A stretch of DNA of 64,000 nucleotides from Eretmocerus hayati (GCA_029851415.1 CM056743.1:34178714-34242713), one strand, 5' to 3'; counted from the stretch's first letter, positions 51,577-63,220 are shown. Notes: a model not told the origin generated them from the letters alone. Numbers and translations: made by a program.

Positions 51577-52629
51577 TACCTAGAATATGAAGAATTCAGA
51601 GTAACTCCGTCAAATGGGCTTCCTATCCAGAGCTATACAAGCAAAAATGTTAGCGTTGCCAGTATATCTCTATATATATATATCACTTTTCAACATGGGC
51701 CTATACGGGGAATGTTAATGTCATGGGCTGTAGCTCTGAACGGGAGGCCCATTTGACAGAGTTGCTTTGAGTTCTTCATATTCTAGGTAATACAAAACTG
51801 TCCAAAAAATTTTGAACAAGATTGGTGATCCAAAGGTCTGGTCCTCCCCTTGTGAGTGCCTGCACTTAACTCGCAAACAGGTCATGGGTAGAATAATTTC
51901 ATCAACGATGAATCGACGCTTAGTCCATCAGATGTGTGCGCAGGGTGTGCGATGTTGACTGAGTGACAGGCCGACGAATTCGACTACGCTACGCCGCCCA
52001 TCAGCTTTTTTTGCGTGAGATGATTGAATGTGCGAGAGTGCTCGCTCGGTAGTTTCATTGATGATTGCTAGCCAAATTGAATTACATTGGCCATGAAAAG
52101 GGAGCATCATCACAAATAAAATTAATCTTGACTTTGAAACTTTCAGCTTGATGAGAATTCATAACATTCTATGTTTATGCATAATTGACTGGCACTTTAT
52201 ATTGGGAGAAAGTTTTCGCAAATCGATCATCAAGATTCATCTATTTGTTGCCGTCCGACAGACAGGGTCTAAATTTTACCAATAAATGTCGGAGTTTCAG
52301 TACAAATTATGAATAGTAACAATTTTTTTCGAACATATCTGAAATAATTCTGATATTTTAATCTCGGGAAATGTTGCTTCAAAGAACTAATCACATAAAA
52401 TGTAACGAAGTTAAACACTCCTGTACAGAGCTAATGTTTCAAACACCACTTTTTAATCCAAAACCACAAACTTCTTTCTCAGCCCACTAGCGTTGAAAGT
52501 ATCTAGGACACGAAAATTATTATTTTTTGTTTCGTGTGCTCCCAAAAATTATGTACGCGTTATCAGGGATTCAATTTGTCACAGACAGTCAGTTCTGGCT
52601 TAGAAATAAGTAATTACTATGAACAATTG

Positions 52630-53247
52630 AGAGCGTCCATTGGCTCAGTCGGTAGAGGCCTTGTGCCTTGAGCGAGCTGAAACAATGCGCTCGAGGGGGC
52701 GTGGGGTTCGAATCCCGGTCGGGTCACTCGGGATTTTTTGCCGAGTAACTCAATCGAGAACGCGAATCCTTGCGCTCCGACAAAAATAAATAATAATAAA
52801 ATGCCTTGAGTGCTGAGCGCTCGGCCAAAAATTCGAAAGAACGATTGGGCTTCGATAAGGGTTGGTGGTGTCCTCCCACAGCTGTGTCGAGCGTTGAACT
52901 TCGCTATGGCTGTCATTGACAGTCCAAAAGTTTCAGCGGAGAGACCGAATGGCTGGCATAGAATTGATGGAACCACTAATACTTTTCGAGTCTGATCAAG
53001 CCGGTGAGTATGGGCCTGCATACAATGCAGATCATACTCGAAAAACGCCTGGTGATGCTTGAAACTCTCGTAGCAACTCTCTGATAGAGTCCGCTCGAAA
53101 GTTCGCACTCACATGATTGGAAAAATGACTAAAAACTGGAAATACGACTAAAAACTGGAAATATGACAATGGCTTCCACGCCAAGGCTGTGGGGGGTAAC
53201 ACGTAAAAACTCGAAAGAGTGTATGTTGGAAAAACAAATACAATACA
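52630..53247 (+). mobile_element. 618-bp tRNA-derived SINE with 15-bp target duplication
   Basis: The tRNA-like head has box A TGGCTCAGTCGGTAGAGG (52641-52658) and box B GGGGTTCGAATCCCG (52703-52717). The remaining body is unrelated to tRNA and ends in an A-rich tail (AAAAACAAATACAATACA). The 15-mer TACTATGAACAATTG is present at 52615-52629 and repeated exactly at 53248-53262, which defines both ends and indicates LINE-mediated insertion. At over 600 bases it is long for a SINE. It lies about 125 bases upstream of the acceptor of exon i. Confidence 0.88.
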
Positions 53248-53387
53248 TACTATGAACAATTGCCGTAAATATTTGCCGTGGAAACTTGTCAATCTAGATT
53301 TTAGAAGTGAGTGCCTTACGACCCTCGAGGCACTAGAGGGTAAAAAATCTGAAAATTTCACTGACGCCTACAATATTTATCTTACAG

Positions 53388-53914
53388 AGATACCGATGAC
53401 AGTGGACAGATTTTCGTGCCATTCGTAAACGACGTCAGGGTAGGCTGCCTCGAAGTAAACGCCTCAGCCTCGGTCGAATTAGACGAAGCTGGCTGCGCTA
53501 TGGTCGGTTTCACAGGTGGTACCTCAAGCTCGACAATGGCCTCTGCTTCGTTTGCCGGAGTCTCCAGTGGTGGTTTCACAGGTGCCAATTCAGGATCATC
53601 ACCACCTTCAGCTCAAACGACAAGTGGATCAAACCTTCCACTTAGTGCAACATCTTCGGCACCAAGTGGAAACAGGTTAACGCCACCGAGTAGTCCTAAT
53701 GTTGGACAACCTAGAGAAGTCGGTGTGTGGGAACAGCAACCAGTTGAACTGCAGTTGGATTACTGGGGAAAACCAGCACAAGCTGGTGAAAAGGCTAAGA
53801 GTTCTATTAGGCAAGCTTTTAGGGTACTTCATGTGCAGAGGCTTCCACCACTTGGAGAGCCACCCTCGCAGAGTTTGTTCATAAGCTACATGACCAAGGA
53901 GAAGAAGCAGAAAA
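53388..53914 (+). CDS. PACS: PACS exon i: C-terminal domain with Ser/Gly-rich insert
   Basis: The largest exon, uninterrupted. IFVPFVNDVRVGCLEVN corresponds to FIPFVGVVKVGIVE. A Ser/Gly/Ala-rich stretch follows, then NRLTPPSSPNVGQ (TPPSSP in vertebrates), then PVELQLDYWGKPAQAGEK and FRVLHVQRLPPLGEPPSQ, ending YMTKEKKQK. The acceptor is CTTACAG and the donor GTATGT. It enters in phase 2 and leaves in phase 1. A 618-bp SINE lies about 125 bases upstream of the acceptor. Confidence 0.94.
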
Positions 53915-54489
53915 GTATGTGATATTTTTCATTATGAAACTGTGTCCCGTTTCTTTCATTGAGTACATTTTGTGGTTTAGAATTGATACCTCAAAAGTAG
54001 AAAATGATGTTATTTTTTCAATACAGTCTTGATTAGTTTATCATCCGTTTATCATGACGAATTCCTTTCTCACTTTGATTTAACGATAACATCCCAATTT
54101 CACATCGTGCAAGTGAATCTTGAGACGCTTATTGTTGTTTTTCTTGGCATCCACGATCGCCGTACAAAATAAGCACCAACAAACTATATCGTAAATGTGG
54201 AATCTTAAACCGTGGGTGTAAATAGATTGTAGTCAAGGTGATTAGAGATTTCATGACTGATTATTCGATTTGCTTCTCTGCAAATATTCATCACATCAAA
54301 TTCTACTATCACAAACAATGTGGTATGATTTTGATCGCTTGAAGATGAAGTAACATCGATGAAAAGTAATAATGAAGCGCAATATATCTCATACTCGTAA
54401 TTCGAATAGAGGCATAAGTTGGTAGTTGAATTGATGTACTTTTATTCTCTTCTCATTTTTTCATCTTTGTGCGAAACTATCTGTTCCAG

Positions 54490-54606
54490 TAATGAGGCTT
54501 GGCAAGAAAAAGGAGAAGGAGAAAGAGAACGAGCCAAAGAGCCAACAAGTCGATGGCGTGACACGGCTAATATGCTCAGCAAAGACTCACAACATTCCAC
54601 TGAGAG
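54490..54606 (+). CDS. PACS: PACS exon j: basic loop and conserved LICSAK block
   Basis: Begins IMRLGKKKEKEKENEPKSQQ (IM completes the codon split by the intron), then VDGVTRLICSAKTHNIPLR. This corresponds to the vertebrate VMFLPKKAKDKD...GISRLICTAKQQ. The acceptor is TGTTCCAG and the donor GTGAAA. Confidence 0.94.
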
Positions 54607-55403
54607 GTGAAAGATATTCTGTATTTATTTTTGCACGTGCATACAAGTGTGACTGCGTCGCGCGCGACTTGCAGTGATGAAAAATGAGAAACCTTGAGAT
54701 GACAGATTACACCGGGTATCCAATATTGCGAAATGAGGAAAGTTCTAAAATACTGAAGAATAATCACCAAGAATTTGAATTCTAATTGATTGTCAAATCT
54801 TCTCGAGATTTTATTCACTTCTTTCCGAGTTTTCAATTTGTTCCACATTACCTGTAGTGAATTAATTGTCTAATCTCAACGCGCTAGAATTTTTTAAATT
54901 CGACTTGCAACGGTACAAATAAAACAAATCTCCATTGGATTCCCAGGTCAATTCAACAAAAGCGTAATCCATTTTCTGATCCAATTGATTGGAGTGCAAT
55001 GGATTGAAACCCTGAATTCATGCTTTACATCCGCGAGAATCCGCTCAATAAACTTGTCAAACGAATTCCAATGATAGAACAATCGTGCAGCGACGAAGAG
55101 AAAAAAAAGCTCTCGAATATCAGTGTGTAGAGTGTTCGAAAACGCGTATCAGAAACAGACCCACGCTGCAGTTTGAATAGATTCTAGAGCAAGCGTTCGC
55201 GCGACTGGTCCATATCTCCCGGCTCTTTCAATTTTTCGCTACTTTTTTTCTTCCCGACTAAAATCACTCGACACCGTTTGTCCTCGCTTTCATACCTACC
55301 CCTTTCGAATCACTGACTCAAAATACACATCACAAATGAACCATAATAAGCAGCCCTTGACTTGATGAGGAATTTTATTCAATTTGTGTGTTTTCATTTG
55401 CAG

Positions 55404-55546
55404 TGAGCATCGATGGCACAGACTGGCATGGTGTCAAATTCTTCCAATTATCAGCCCAGTGGCAGACGCACATCAAAACGTTTCCGATTGCTATGCCGAG
55501 TTATAGTTCACCAGGTCAACCGCAGCCTCCAAGCAGCCTCTCGTAA
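55404..55546 (+). CDS. PACS: PACS terminal exon k with stop codon
   Basis: Reads [36 protein letters not shown] and a Pro/Gln-rich tail, ending SSLS followed by TAA at 55544-55546. VKFFQLxAQW is the hallmark of the PACS C-terminus. The acceptor is TTTGCAG. The total coding length over the eleven exons is about 870 codons, near the size of vertebrate PACS-2 (about 890), with the N-terminal exon still missing. Confidence 0.95.
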
Positions 55547-56900
55547 AAAGCCTCATCTTGTGTGTACATATCGCATCGCGTAGCTATAAAGCTCTCAGCT
55601 ACTCCTGAGTATCAGTAACAGCTGCGCGATCCTCGCAACGCCTATAGTATTATAATGCATTAATTGTAATAAAATAGCGTAGAATACGCGTCATTTATCG
55701 CTGCAAAAGAAGGTATTGAAAACTCCTATGAGCCGTAATTTGCCGGCTATAATATACTCTCGCATCGTCAAATCAAACCATAATTTATGGAACATTATAT
55801 ATATAGATTAGATAGATAGATAGAAAAAAATGTGTGCGAGCTAAAAGCAATTGCAAACTCGTGTTCTTTTTGCATGTCGGAGCTATGAATGTGAAATAAT
55901 TATGTACCGCCTCGAGATTTTTTTCTGATATCAAGCGTTCCATACGTTTTTCGCTGTGATCGGAATCGGCTCGATTCGTGAATTTTTTTTTTTTTTTATA
56001 GCATGACCATCGGTTGATATTTTATGACAATATATAATGCGAATATAGATTTAGGTGTGGTTGAAAAATACGAATCGAGCTGAGTTAACGTGATATGACT
56101 TGAACTGCTTCATTTCTCATGTATACGGAGATTGACAGTTAGAATATAATCTAATTTGACGAAACACCACGCCGTAATGTTAATATCTTGTGTGTGAACG
56201 AACAAATTGATTAAGTATGTTTTTTTCTCAAGAGTCGAATGATTGTTTCATCTGCAAATGAATTGTAACGGTGGAGCAATTATAGAATCAAATTTTATCA
56301 AAGAAAATGGAAGTAAACTGGGTGTACTCATACGTTAACAGTATTTTTTCCGTTTGCTCGTCATGAACTAATCAAATGTATGTAAATATATCCAGTCATT
56401 GGTGTTGAACTGTGTTCCTACAAGATACCTACATATTTGCGGGGTCCTTAGGCATAAATTTTCAACGATTGTATTATATGAGTTGTTATCTACAAGTGTA
56501 AGGTTTTGAAGACGTGCAATATGGGAGAAAAATGCTGAATTATAATGTTCAGATTAATGTCTCTGTGCCTGTGGTAGTCAATTGGAGACAGAGCAAATTT
56601 TAATCCGTCGTCGCCGACCCATTTGCTCCTCCAACGACAACTCAGCGATATAGTGATTTTGTGTGAGATTCTTTTGTATATTGTGCTAGAAAATGTAGAT
56701 TCAAGTTCTCAAAACCGATGATTGTCAGATATTACAATGTGTTTTTTAACTAATTACCAGATACCGAAATGATTAAATGTTGAGAAGGATCTCAAACATT
56801 TTCAATGTAATGTATAGACTAGTCCAATTCCGTACGATTTTCGTCAGCTTATTCCATTTAAAGCAAACATCGAAGAAATAAAAAATTTATAAAGATATAA
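55547..56900 (+). other. PACS: Probable PACS 3' UTR with two poly(A) signals
   Basis: Downstream of the stop there is no reading frame of note. AATAAA occurs at 55668-55673 and again at 56877-56882. Either could serve as the cleavage signal; which is used cannot be decided here. Confidence 0.5.
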
Positions 56901-58840
56901 TTGAATATAAACAGTGTCAGGATTGCAGATTTCCCTTTTAGTAGCTTGATCACAAACAACGTTGATAACTGCCATACCGATGCAGTGCGTGCCCCACCAC
57001 AACTTGAATGAATTTCCTCAATGCAAGCTGTTTTTTTAGATGCTATATCAATGGATTTCAAAGCTTTTGAAAAAATCTCTCGGTACAAATTGTACTTTTT
57101 TTCATGTGCAAATTCAGTGATTTTTAATGACTATCTTTCTCGACTCAAATTGTCTTTTTCTTCGAATGCAGTATCTGAAGAAATTACATACTAGCTTTTC
57201 ATCTTTTGAGAAATGATTCTCAACGGATGAGCTATTTTATCTTAAAATACTTGCCGATTCGCCGGTAACCATTATTTTCTGATTGAATATTCTTATATCA
57301 TTTTTCGTCATTTTCCCATGTTGCTACTGAACCATGGGTCGTTCATTGCGTAGAAAAATCGTAATAAACAAAAATATATGTATTGCCTGGAAAATTATCT
57401 GCTTCAAAATGTTTGTGCCCATTTGCATGAATCTAGTAATCTTGTTTCTTTAAATTTGTCACAAACACGTGTTAGTTGAACATACTATGTTATGATGATT
57501 TACTGTACTCAGGATGCGTTCATGAAGAAATAGTAATATTCAAACATTCTGTTCTGATCGCCGATCTGTCATGAAAAACGAATCCCATCAAAGAAGAAAA
57601 TGAGCGAGTTAATAAAAAAAGTGAGTTAATCAGAAATTGGTTTCAGTTCTTTGCATTCAACTGGCCTCTTCAGGAAAATGGTGGTAGGCAGCATCATAGA
57701 AAAAGCATTTTAAGCCGCAGGAATCAATAGCAGTTCTTCTATTTCAACTTCTAAAAATCAAATTCGTATACTCCGAAAAGAGACCGCTTTAAATTGTATA
57801 TCAAAATAATTTTTTGTATTGATGGCATATTAATGTATGTTAGGAACTGATCATCGATTTGAAATTCTTGGTTGCAATTGAAATTTCGTCGATGAAGATT
57901 GAAGGAACCATATAGTATCGTTTGTTCCATTTTTTTGGGTAAAACCAGGATTATATGGTTTCTGAAAGCCACTTTTGAACACGTGCCTAGTGAGTTCACG
58001 CATTCGGCTGAAGTATTTTTCAAATCTTAGGAATATCTTGTCGATTGCTTTTTTTTGATGCTCACCTTATCAACTGATCTTTCATGTATTTATAATTCAA
58101 AGCATGATTTCCAACATTAGGAGCAGTTTTCAAAGGCTTCCTGGACATCGTATTTATTTTGTTTCGTATCTTCTAGAGTTCTCGATCCAAAAACATCACT
58201 ACAGTTTGGCTGGAGTAGTATTTTCCTGAATTTAGCAAAACGAGTCTGTTAGATTGAACTGAAATTTCACTGTGTGTAATCAACGGAGACAGATAATGGT
58301 GAAATGTTTCAGAACATTCTATCAATTTTTCATGATCTAATTTGGACCCTGAATGTTTTTCTTAGTGATACACCCTTTTTTGGCACAGTTTTAGCCTTCA
58401 TCTGAGAGAAATAGACTGCTGGATCTGGAGCACGATTTGGAAAGAGTGTTCAAGCTGTTTTGGAGGTAGAACCTTATCTTGTTATGACGGATTCTGAACA
58501 TATCGAAATCAAGATTCTTGGATTCAACATCGAATTATGGAGAACAGCTGATTTTACATGAGAAAAAGAGTCAAAACTTATATTCGTAGCTGCGGATGTA
58601 TTTAACGAGAAATAAAGTCACAAGAATATTTCGATTCGAAGGGTGGAAACTAGTTCCGCGTGTACTTGGAATCATTGTCACTGTAATCTATGAGAGTTTC
58701 CGAACGAATAATGCAAAGGAGTCAGAAGGACTAATTTAGTCAGTGACTAACGTGTTTCGGAAATATTTGTTTCATTTATATCGATGGTGCGAGTGATTCA
58801 TTCCAAAATAAAAGTTTAGAAAGGTAGCATTAGGTTAGTA
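56900..58840. other. Intergenic DNA downstream of PACS, no gene recognised
   Basis: AT-rich sequence with only short frames. Nothing is supported. Confidence 0.4.
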
Positions 58841-58845
58841 CATAC

Positions 58846-58965
58846 GTGAACCATGAAGTAAGCTGTTTCGAAGCCTCCACCGCATCGGCGTTTTCTTCCT
58901 TCGTATTTTTCTGTTCTTGAAATCTCCTCTGCGTAAGTACGAGACCAGCCACCACCGAGCGTCTT
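58846..58965 (-). CDS. Possible minus-strand exon, unknown protein
   Basis: On the minus strand a pyrimidine-rich TTTTCTATTCAG precedes 58965 and a GTATGT donor-like site follows 58846, bounding exactly 120 bases. One open frame reads VVAGLVLTQRRFQEQKNTKE and ADAVEASKQLTSWF. I do not recognise it. The splice-site fit and the charged composition are the only support; chance is a serious alternative. Confidence 0.22.
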
Positions 58966-59181
58966 CTGAATAGAAAATTGAAAGCAATAAAATTGGCGAC
59001 TTTGAGAGGGGTGGAAACCAAAAAGTCAAGCGAAGTCTCTAAGAGAAAGCCGTTACATAGGCGCTAACGTGTAACTCTAGACTTTTGTTATCCCCTTTGT
59101 GGAGGGCTTCTTTTTACTCCACATATTTAGGAATAAAAACGAAAATATAGAAATTATTCTGAGCTGGAAGAGACGTTTGAA

Positions 59182-59412
59182 TCATTTTTCTTCTGCCGGA
59201 CGGCTCATTTCAAGAAAATTAGAATCCGATTTCTGCCGTCTTTTCTTCGAAGCTTTAATGAACAATTTTCTGTCTGGAAGTGTATTTCCTTGCAAGTATT
59301 GCGCTTCGAGAACGAACAAGAACTCCTCAATGATTCTTTCGGATATGGTAGATTCACGTTTCAAACGGACATCGAATTTGAGCCTTCTCGAACTTCCAAG
59401 CTTACCTGCCAA
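59182..59412 (-). CDS. Possible minus-strand terminal exon, unknown protein
   Basis: The minus-strand frame from an ATTGGCAG acceptor-like site (about 59406) reads GKLGSSRRLKFDVRLKR, ERIIEEFLFVLEAQYLQG and a basic tail (KASKKRRQKSD) to a stop. The composition is protein-like, but no family is recognised, and the opposite strand is open for 119 codons as well. Unresolved. Confidence 0.22.
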   Translation of the reverse strand: MAGKLGSSRRLKFDVRLKRESTISERIIEEFLFVLEAQYLQGNTLPDRKLFIKASKKRRQKSDSNFLEMSRPAEEK

Positions 59413-59806
59413 TGGAGAGTTAATATTCGAAATGAGTGTGAGGAATTCTAAGAAATGAGGTGAACTGCTTGCATAAGCGTGTAATAAATTCGGGAGTTTT
59501 GATACAAAACTCAGTTTGTCTCAATGCACGCATTGCAATTGTTCGTTAAAAAACAAAATTTCGAGATCTCTTTAGCTCACTCAGGATATATTTTTTCAAG
59601 AGTAATTCCTCTTGAAATTCCACGTCCAGTACCTATAGTTCTCTTTTCGGATTCCTGTGGTGCATGTTTGGCTCAAGGGGGTAAGAAATAATGTTACAGA
59701 GCAATAATATAGGATGACTGACTTTTTATTCCAAGTATGAACAATCCAAATATTTCTTAATATTAAATACATACAATAAAATACAATAAAATTCGGAAAG
59801 AATAAC

Positions 59807-60250
59807 TTGCGTAGAATCTACATGATCATCGGAGTTCGAACCGAGCAAGGCTCCTATCCTAAAGCCACGCCTGGTCAAGTGTCCAAGCCCGCCATTTTCA
59901 TTATAGACCCCGCCCAATTTGAGAATCTTCCACAAGAGAAGTTTGATCATTACGTCAAGTGTTTACAACTCGTGTCCTTCTCTACCCTTAGAGAAGTTTT
60001 CGCTGGCTCCGGACAGCGAATAACAACGCGGACATACATGTGAAAAGCATGGATATGTTATCTCTCCCTTCTATACAAAATTTTTCGTTAGTCAAAACCG
60101 ACCTTTCAATAGTTATTCCCCACACTCAAATGTGAATCTCAGGAAGTGTCTCTAATAGAGCTCAGAGAAAATCTCAACAATTGCATAAAGGCGCAAAACA
60201 CAACGAATCCTAAGACTCTGATCAATGACATTGCTAAGCACAGTTAACAA
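59807..60250 (+). pseudogene. Decayed protein-like frames, block 1 of the right-end cluster
   Basis: A frame at 59814-60043 reads like real protein (FIIDPAQFENLPQEKFDHYV, CLQLVSFSTLREVFAGSG) and ends in a stop. Protein-like sequence continues in other frames to about 60250 (LREVNLNN-like basic stretch, KAQNTTNPKTLINDIAKHS). I do not recognise the family. The frame breaks mark it as inactive. Candidates are a decayed viral capsid/nucleoprotein-type gene or a mobile-element gag; both are inferences from composition and context. Confidence 0.35.
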
Positions 60251-60333
60251 TCTCTTCCCTGGGAAAAGCTCTCAACTGTCCGAGTTGGAGATCGCATATT
60301 AAATCACGTCATACCCAATTGTCATTTACCAAG

Positions 60334-60655
60334 ATGCCTAGACCATCTCTACTCCCTGAGAATCTAGTAAAACTGAGGAACAAGGCAGAGGAATCTCTTT
60401 CAGATCTAGGGATAGGAGAAGAGAAAAAAGAAAGAAATTTTCATCAGGCAGGAGCGATTGACTCTATCAGGAACAGAATATTAATTCTATTTATCTAGGT
60501 TTGGAAGAGGATGATGAATTCAATATATCATCCACTCTCACTCAGGGGGCAAATCAGGGTGATGAAAGTGAAGTAGAACGATATGTTAGTGCTGAATCTA
60601 TCCCACGATCTGAAAAAGCTCATCCAGCTATGAAGATGGAGACGATAATATAATC
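60334..60655 (+). pseudogene. Decayed acidic reading frame, block 2
   Basis: Starts at an ATG (MPRPSLLPENLVKLRNKAE), shifts frame near 60490, and continues with an acidic, probably disordered stretch (LEEDDEFNISS, GDESEVERYVSAESIP). The frame then shifts again near 60625. An acidic disordered protein following another protein-like gene is reminiscent of the phosphoprotein position in negative-strand RNA viruses. This is an analogy of layout, not a homology claim. Confidence 0.33.
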
Positions 60656-60964
60656 AACAATATCACAACAGCCAAATGGATTGCATATGTATTTGCGAAG
60701 AATGTGAAACTAAAAAAGATATTCATGAAGGAAAAAATAGTGGTGAAAGGCCACTTCTACAAAGGTAGGCATCTCCTCTACAAACTGGAACGCCTAAAAA
60801 CAAAAGAGTCACTAAAATGGTTCATTTATATGAGAGGGTGTAATTTCATTCCCCCGCCACCGATCGTTGAGGTTATAACCTCAACGTGCTCGATATATCG
60901 AGCATGCCAAGAGCTTGTCAGATTTCGTCTGGATCGCCGACGAGCCCTTCAGTCATTTCAATGA
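60629..60964 (+). pseudogene. Decayed basic reading frame, block 3
   Basis: The open frame overlaps the end of block 2 (YEDGDDNIINN) and continues AKWIAYVFAKNVKLKK, KGHFYKGRHLLYKLERLK and FIPPPPIVEVITSTC to a stop at 60962-60964. It may be the continuation of block 2 after a frameshift rather than a separate gene. No family recognised. Confidence 0.35.
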
Positions 60965-61013
60965 CTGTCGGGATTCTACATAGCTCCCTTAACTGGAGTC
61001 CACATTACAGTCT

Positions 61014-61472
61014 ATGCGCCATGACCGGCGCTTTAAAACCTTGATAGACACATTGCAAATTTATTTGCATACTGAGGTGTATCTGTACCAGCCAGTTCGA
61101 AAGAGATATCTTTCTGAATTACAACAACATCCTAACTTCGAACATGCTGTGTACCTTCTCTCTCTCTCCCTCTCGTCCATATGCTGGACATGTCTCTGAT
61201 AGTTTACCGATATTATTGGGAACCCAGATACAAAATCCAGGTAGTGCGGCCAATATACATCTCTCGCGAATCGACAGAAGTTTTGCCATATGTTCATAAT
61301 CGTTACATGTCCAGAAGGAAGCACAAGAGAAGACATCGAGTTGGTTTTACTGCAGCACATCGTAAAAAATTGGAATCCCCTGTGGGCAAGTAGTCTGCCA
61401 ACGTATCCTAGGATGGTTAAGACCAAAAAATATGTTAATGAGGAGGGCAAACCATTTGAAGACAAAGACTTA
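61014..61472 (+). pseudogene. Decayed reading frames, block 4, left of the palindrome
   Basis: Protein-like pieces are found in several frames: RYLSELQQHPNFEHAVY near 61110, then from 61290 EGSTREDIELVLLQHIVKNW and PTYPRMVKTKKYVNEEG. The last frame runs without a stop up to the TTA at 61470-61472, where a 1745-bp element interrupts it. The same frame is open again from 63221. Confidence 0.35.
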
Positions 61473-63217
61473 TAGTCCGGTCTCCGGCCGACCTTTTGTT
61501 GGTCTGTTGGCCTCCAGCGAGGTGACAATTTGGCTGGATAAGAGCCAAAATTACAAGAAATTACCGCCAAAGGTGGACACTCTACGTGTGGTACAAGCTG
61601 AGATATGGATTTTTTAAATAATTAATTTGTGAGCGTTATATGTCCGTTATCCTCCAGTGGCCACCCCTATGCTCATTTGGAAGCTCACGAAACGTATTTT
61701 GAGATGGAAGAAGGTGAACACTCCTAGTGTGGTCGGAATTGGGGTATTGAGGTTCTAAAGGTGAAATTTTTGGGTCAAAATGGCGAAAATGACGATTTTT
61801 CGGCGTATAACTCAGAAACTATGTACCTAATCAAAATTTTACATCAGTACTTTTTTGTTCATCTTGTTAAGATCTCGAAATTTTGTATTCGAGTAATTTT
61901 TCTCAGAAATACGTCATTTCTGAGATAATGGCGTTGCGAAGTTGTGAAAAGTAGACGCTCAGACCTCCTGATACGTACAACTCAAGAACGGCGCACTTGG
62001 TCAAAATTTCACATCAGCACTTTTTTGTTTGTCTTTTTCAAAATCTTGAAATTTGTATTCGGGTAATTTTTCTCAGAAATGCGTCATTCATAAGATAATG
62101 GCGTTGCGAGTTGTCAGGATTAGACGTTGGGATCTCCGGATACGTACAACTCAAGAACGACGCACTTGACCAAAATTCAATATCAGTACTCATTTACTAT
62201 TGATGTATTTTGAGATCTTTAAATTTGTATACGAATCTTTTTCCTCAAAATCGGATAATTTTTGAGGAAACAGTGAAACATTTCTATCGTACAAAATTAC
62301 CATCGTTCCTCATCACTTTCATCGGTAGCATACATATCGAAGTCACTCAAATCACACCACCAGAATCACCACTGACCTCATCTTCATTGCGATCATCGCT
62401 AGCCCCAACTGATAATGTTCATACCTCAAAAATTATCTGATTTTGAGGAAAAAGATTCGTATACAGATTTAAAGATCTTAAAATACATCAATAGTAAATG
62501 AGTACTGATATTGAATTTTGGTCAAGTGCGTCGTTCTTGAGTTGTACGTATCCGGAGATCCCAACGTCTAATCCCTGACAACCCGCAACGCCATTATCTC
62601 AGGAATGACGCATTTCTGAGAAAAATTACCCGAATACAAATTTTAAGATCTTGACAAGACAAACAAAAAAGTACTGATGTAAAATTTTGACCAAGTGCGC
62701 CGTTCTTGAGTTGTACGTATCAGGAGGTCTGAGCGTCTACTTTTCACAACTCGCAACGCCATTATCTCAGAAATGACGCATTTCTGAGAAAAATTACCCG
62801 AATACAAATTCCAAGATCTCAACAAGATGAACAAAAAAGTACTGATGTAAAATTTCGATTAGGTGCATCGTTTCTGAGTTATACGCGAAAAATCGTAATT
62901 TTCGCCATTTTGACCCGAAAATTTGACCTTATAAGCCCTCAATACCCCCAATTCCGACCACACTAGGACTGTCCACCTTCTTTCCATCTCAATATACGTT
63001 TCGTGAGCTTCCAAATGAGCATAGGGTGGCCACTGGAGGATAACGGACATATAACGCTTACAAATTAATTATTTAAAAAATCCATATCTCAGCTTGTACC
63101 ACAACGTAGAGTGTCCACCTTTGGCGGTAATTTCTGTAATTTTGGCTCGTATCCAGCCAAATTGTCACCTCGCTGGAGGCCAACAGACCAACAAAAGGTC
63201 GGCCGGAGTCCGGACTA
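61473..63217. mobile_element. 1745-bp near-palindromic element, TTA duplication
   Basis: The left end TAGTCCGGTCTCCGGCCGAC and the right end (inverted: TAGTCCGGACTCCGGCCGAC) are flanked by TTA at 61470-61472 and 63218-63220. The arms (about 61473-62262 and 62434-63217) match inversely over nearly 0.8 kb, with only scattered differences. They surround a central non-palindromic spacer of about 170 bases (62263-62433). Within each arm a subunit carrying CAACTCAAGAACG and TTTCTCAGAAATG-type sequence is repeated. There is no transposase. The 3-bp TWA duplication fits PIF/Harbinger; a foldback-type element is the alternative. Confidence 0.85.
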
Positions 63218-63220
63218 TTA

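Larger units (their letters stand above)
50381..51852. mobile_element. Palindromic MITE, copy 2, split by a pogo-like element
   Basis: The outer ends CAAGGGAAGGACCAG and CTGGTCCTCCCCTTG are flanked by TGA at 50378-50380 and 51853-51855. With the internal insertion (50443-51576 plus one TA) removed, about 336 bases remain. These align end to end with the 342-bp copy at 9789-10130, including the AGAATATGAAGAAT and CTCCGTC..ATGGGC blocks and their inverted partners. The uninterrupted copy gives the empty-site sequence for the inner insertion. Confidence 0.85.
49535..53387 (+). other. PACS intron between exons h and i, transposon-rich
   Basis: A 3.9-kb intron carrying the nested element set at 50381-51852 and a SINE at 52630-53247, which together make up more than half its length. 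Confidence 0.75.

Noticed and set aside
52630..52730. tRNA gene
   Set aside because: The tRNA-like head is part of a 618-bp unit bounded by a 15-bp target duplication.
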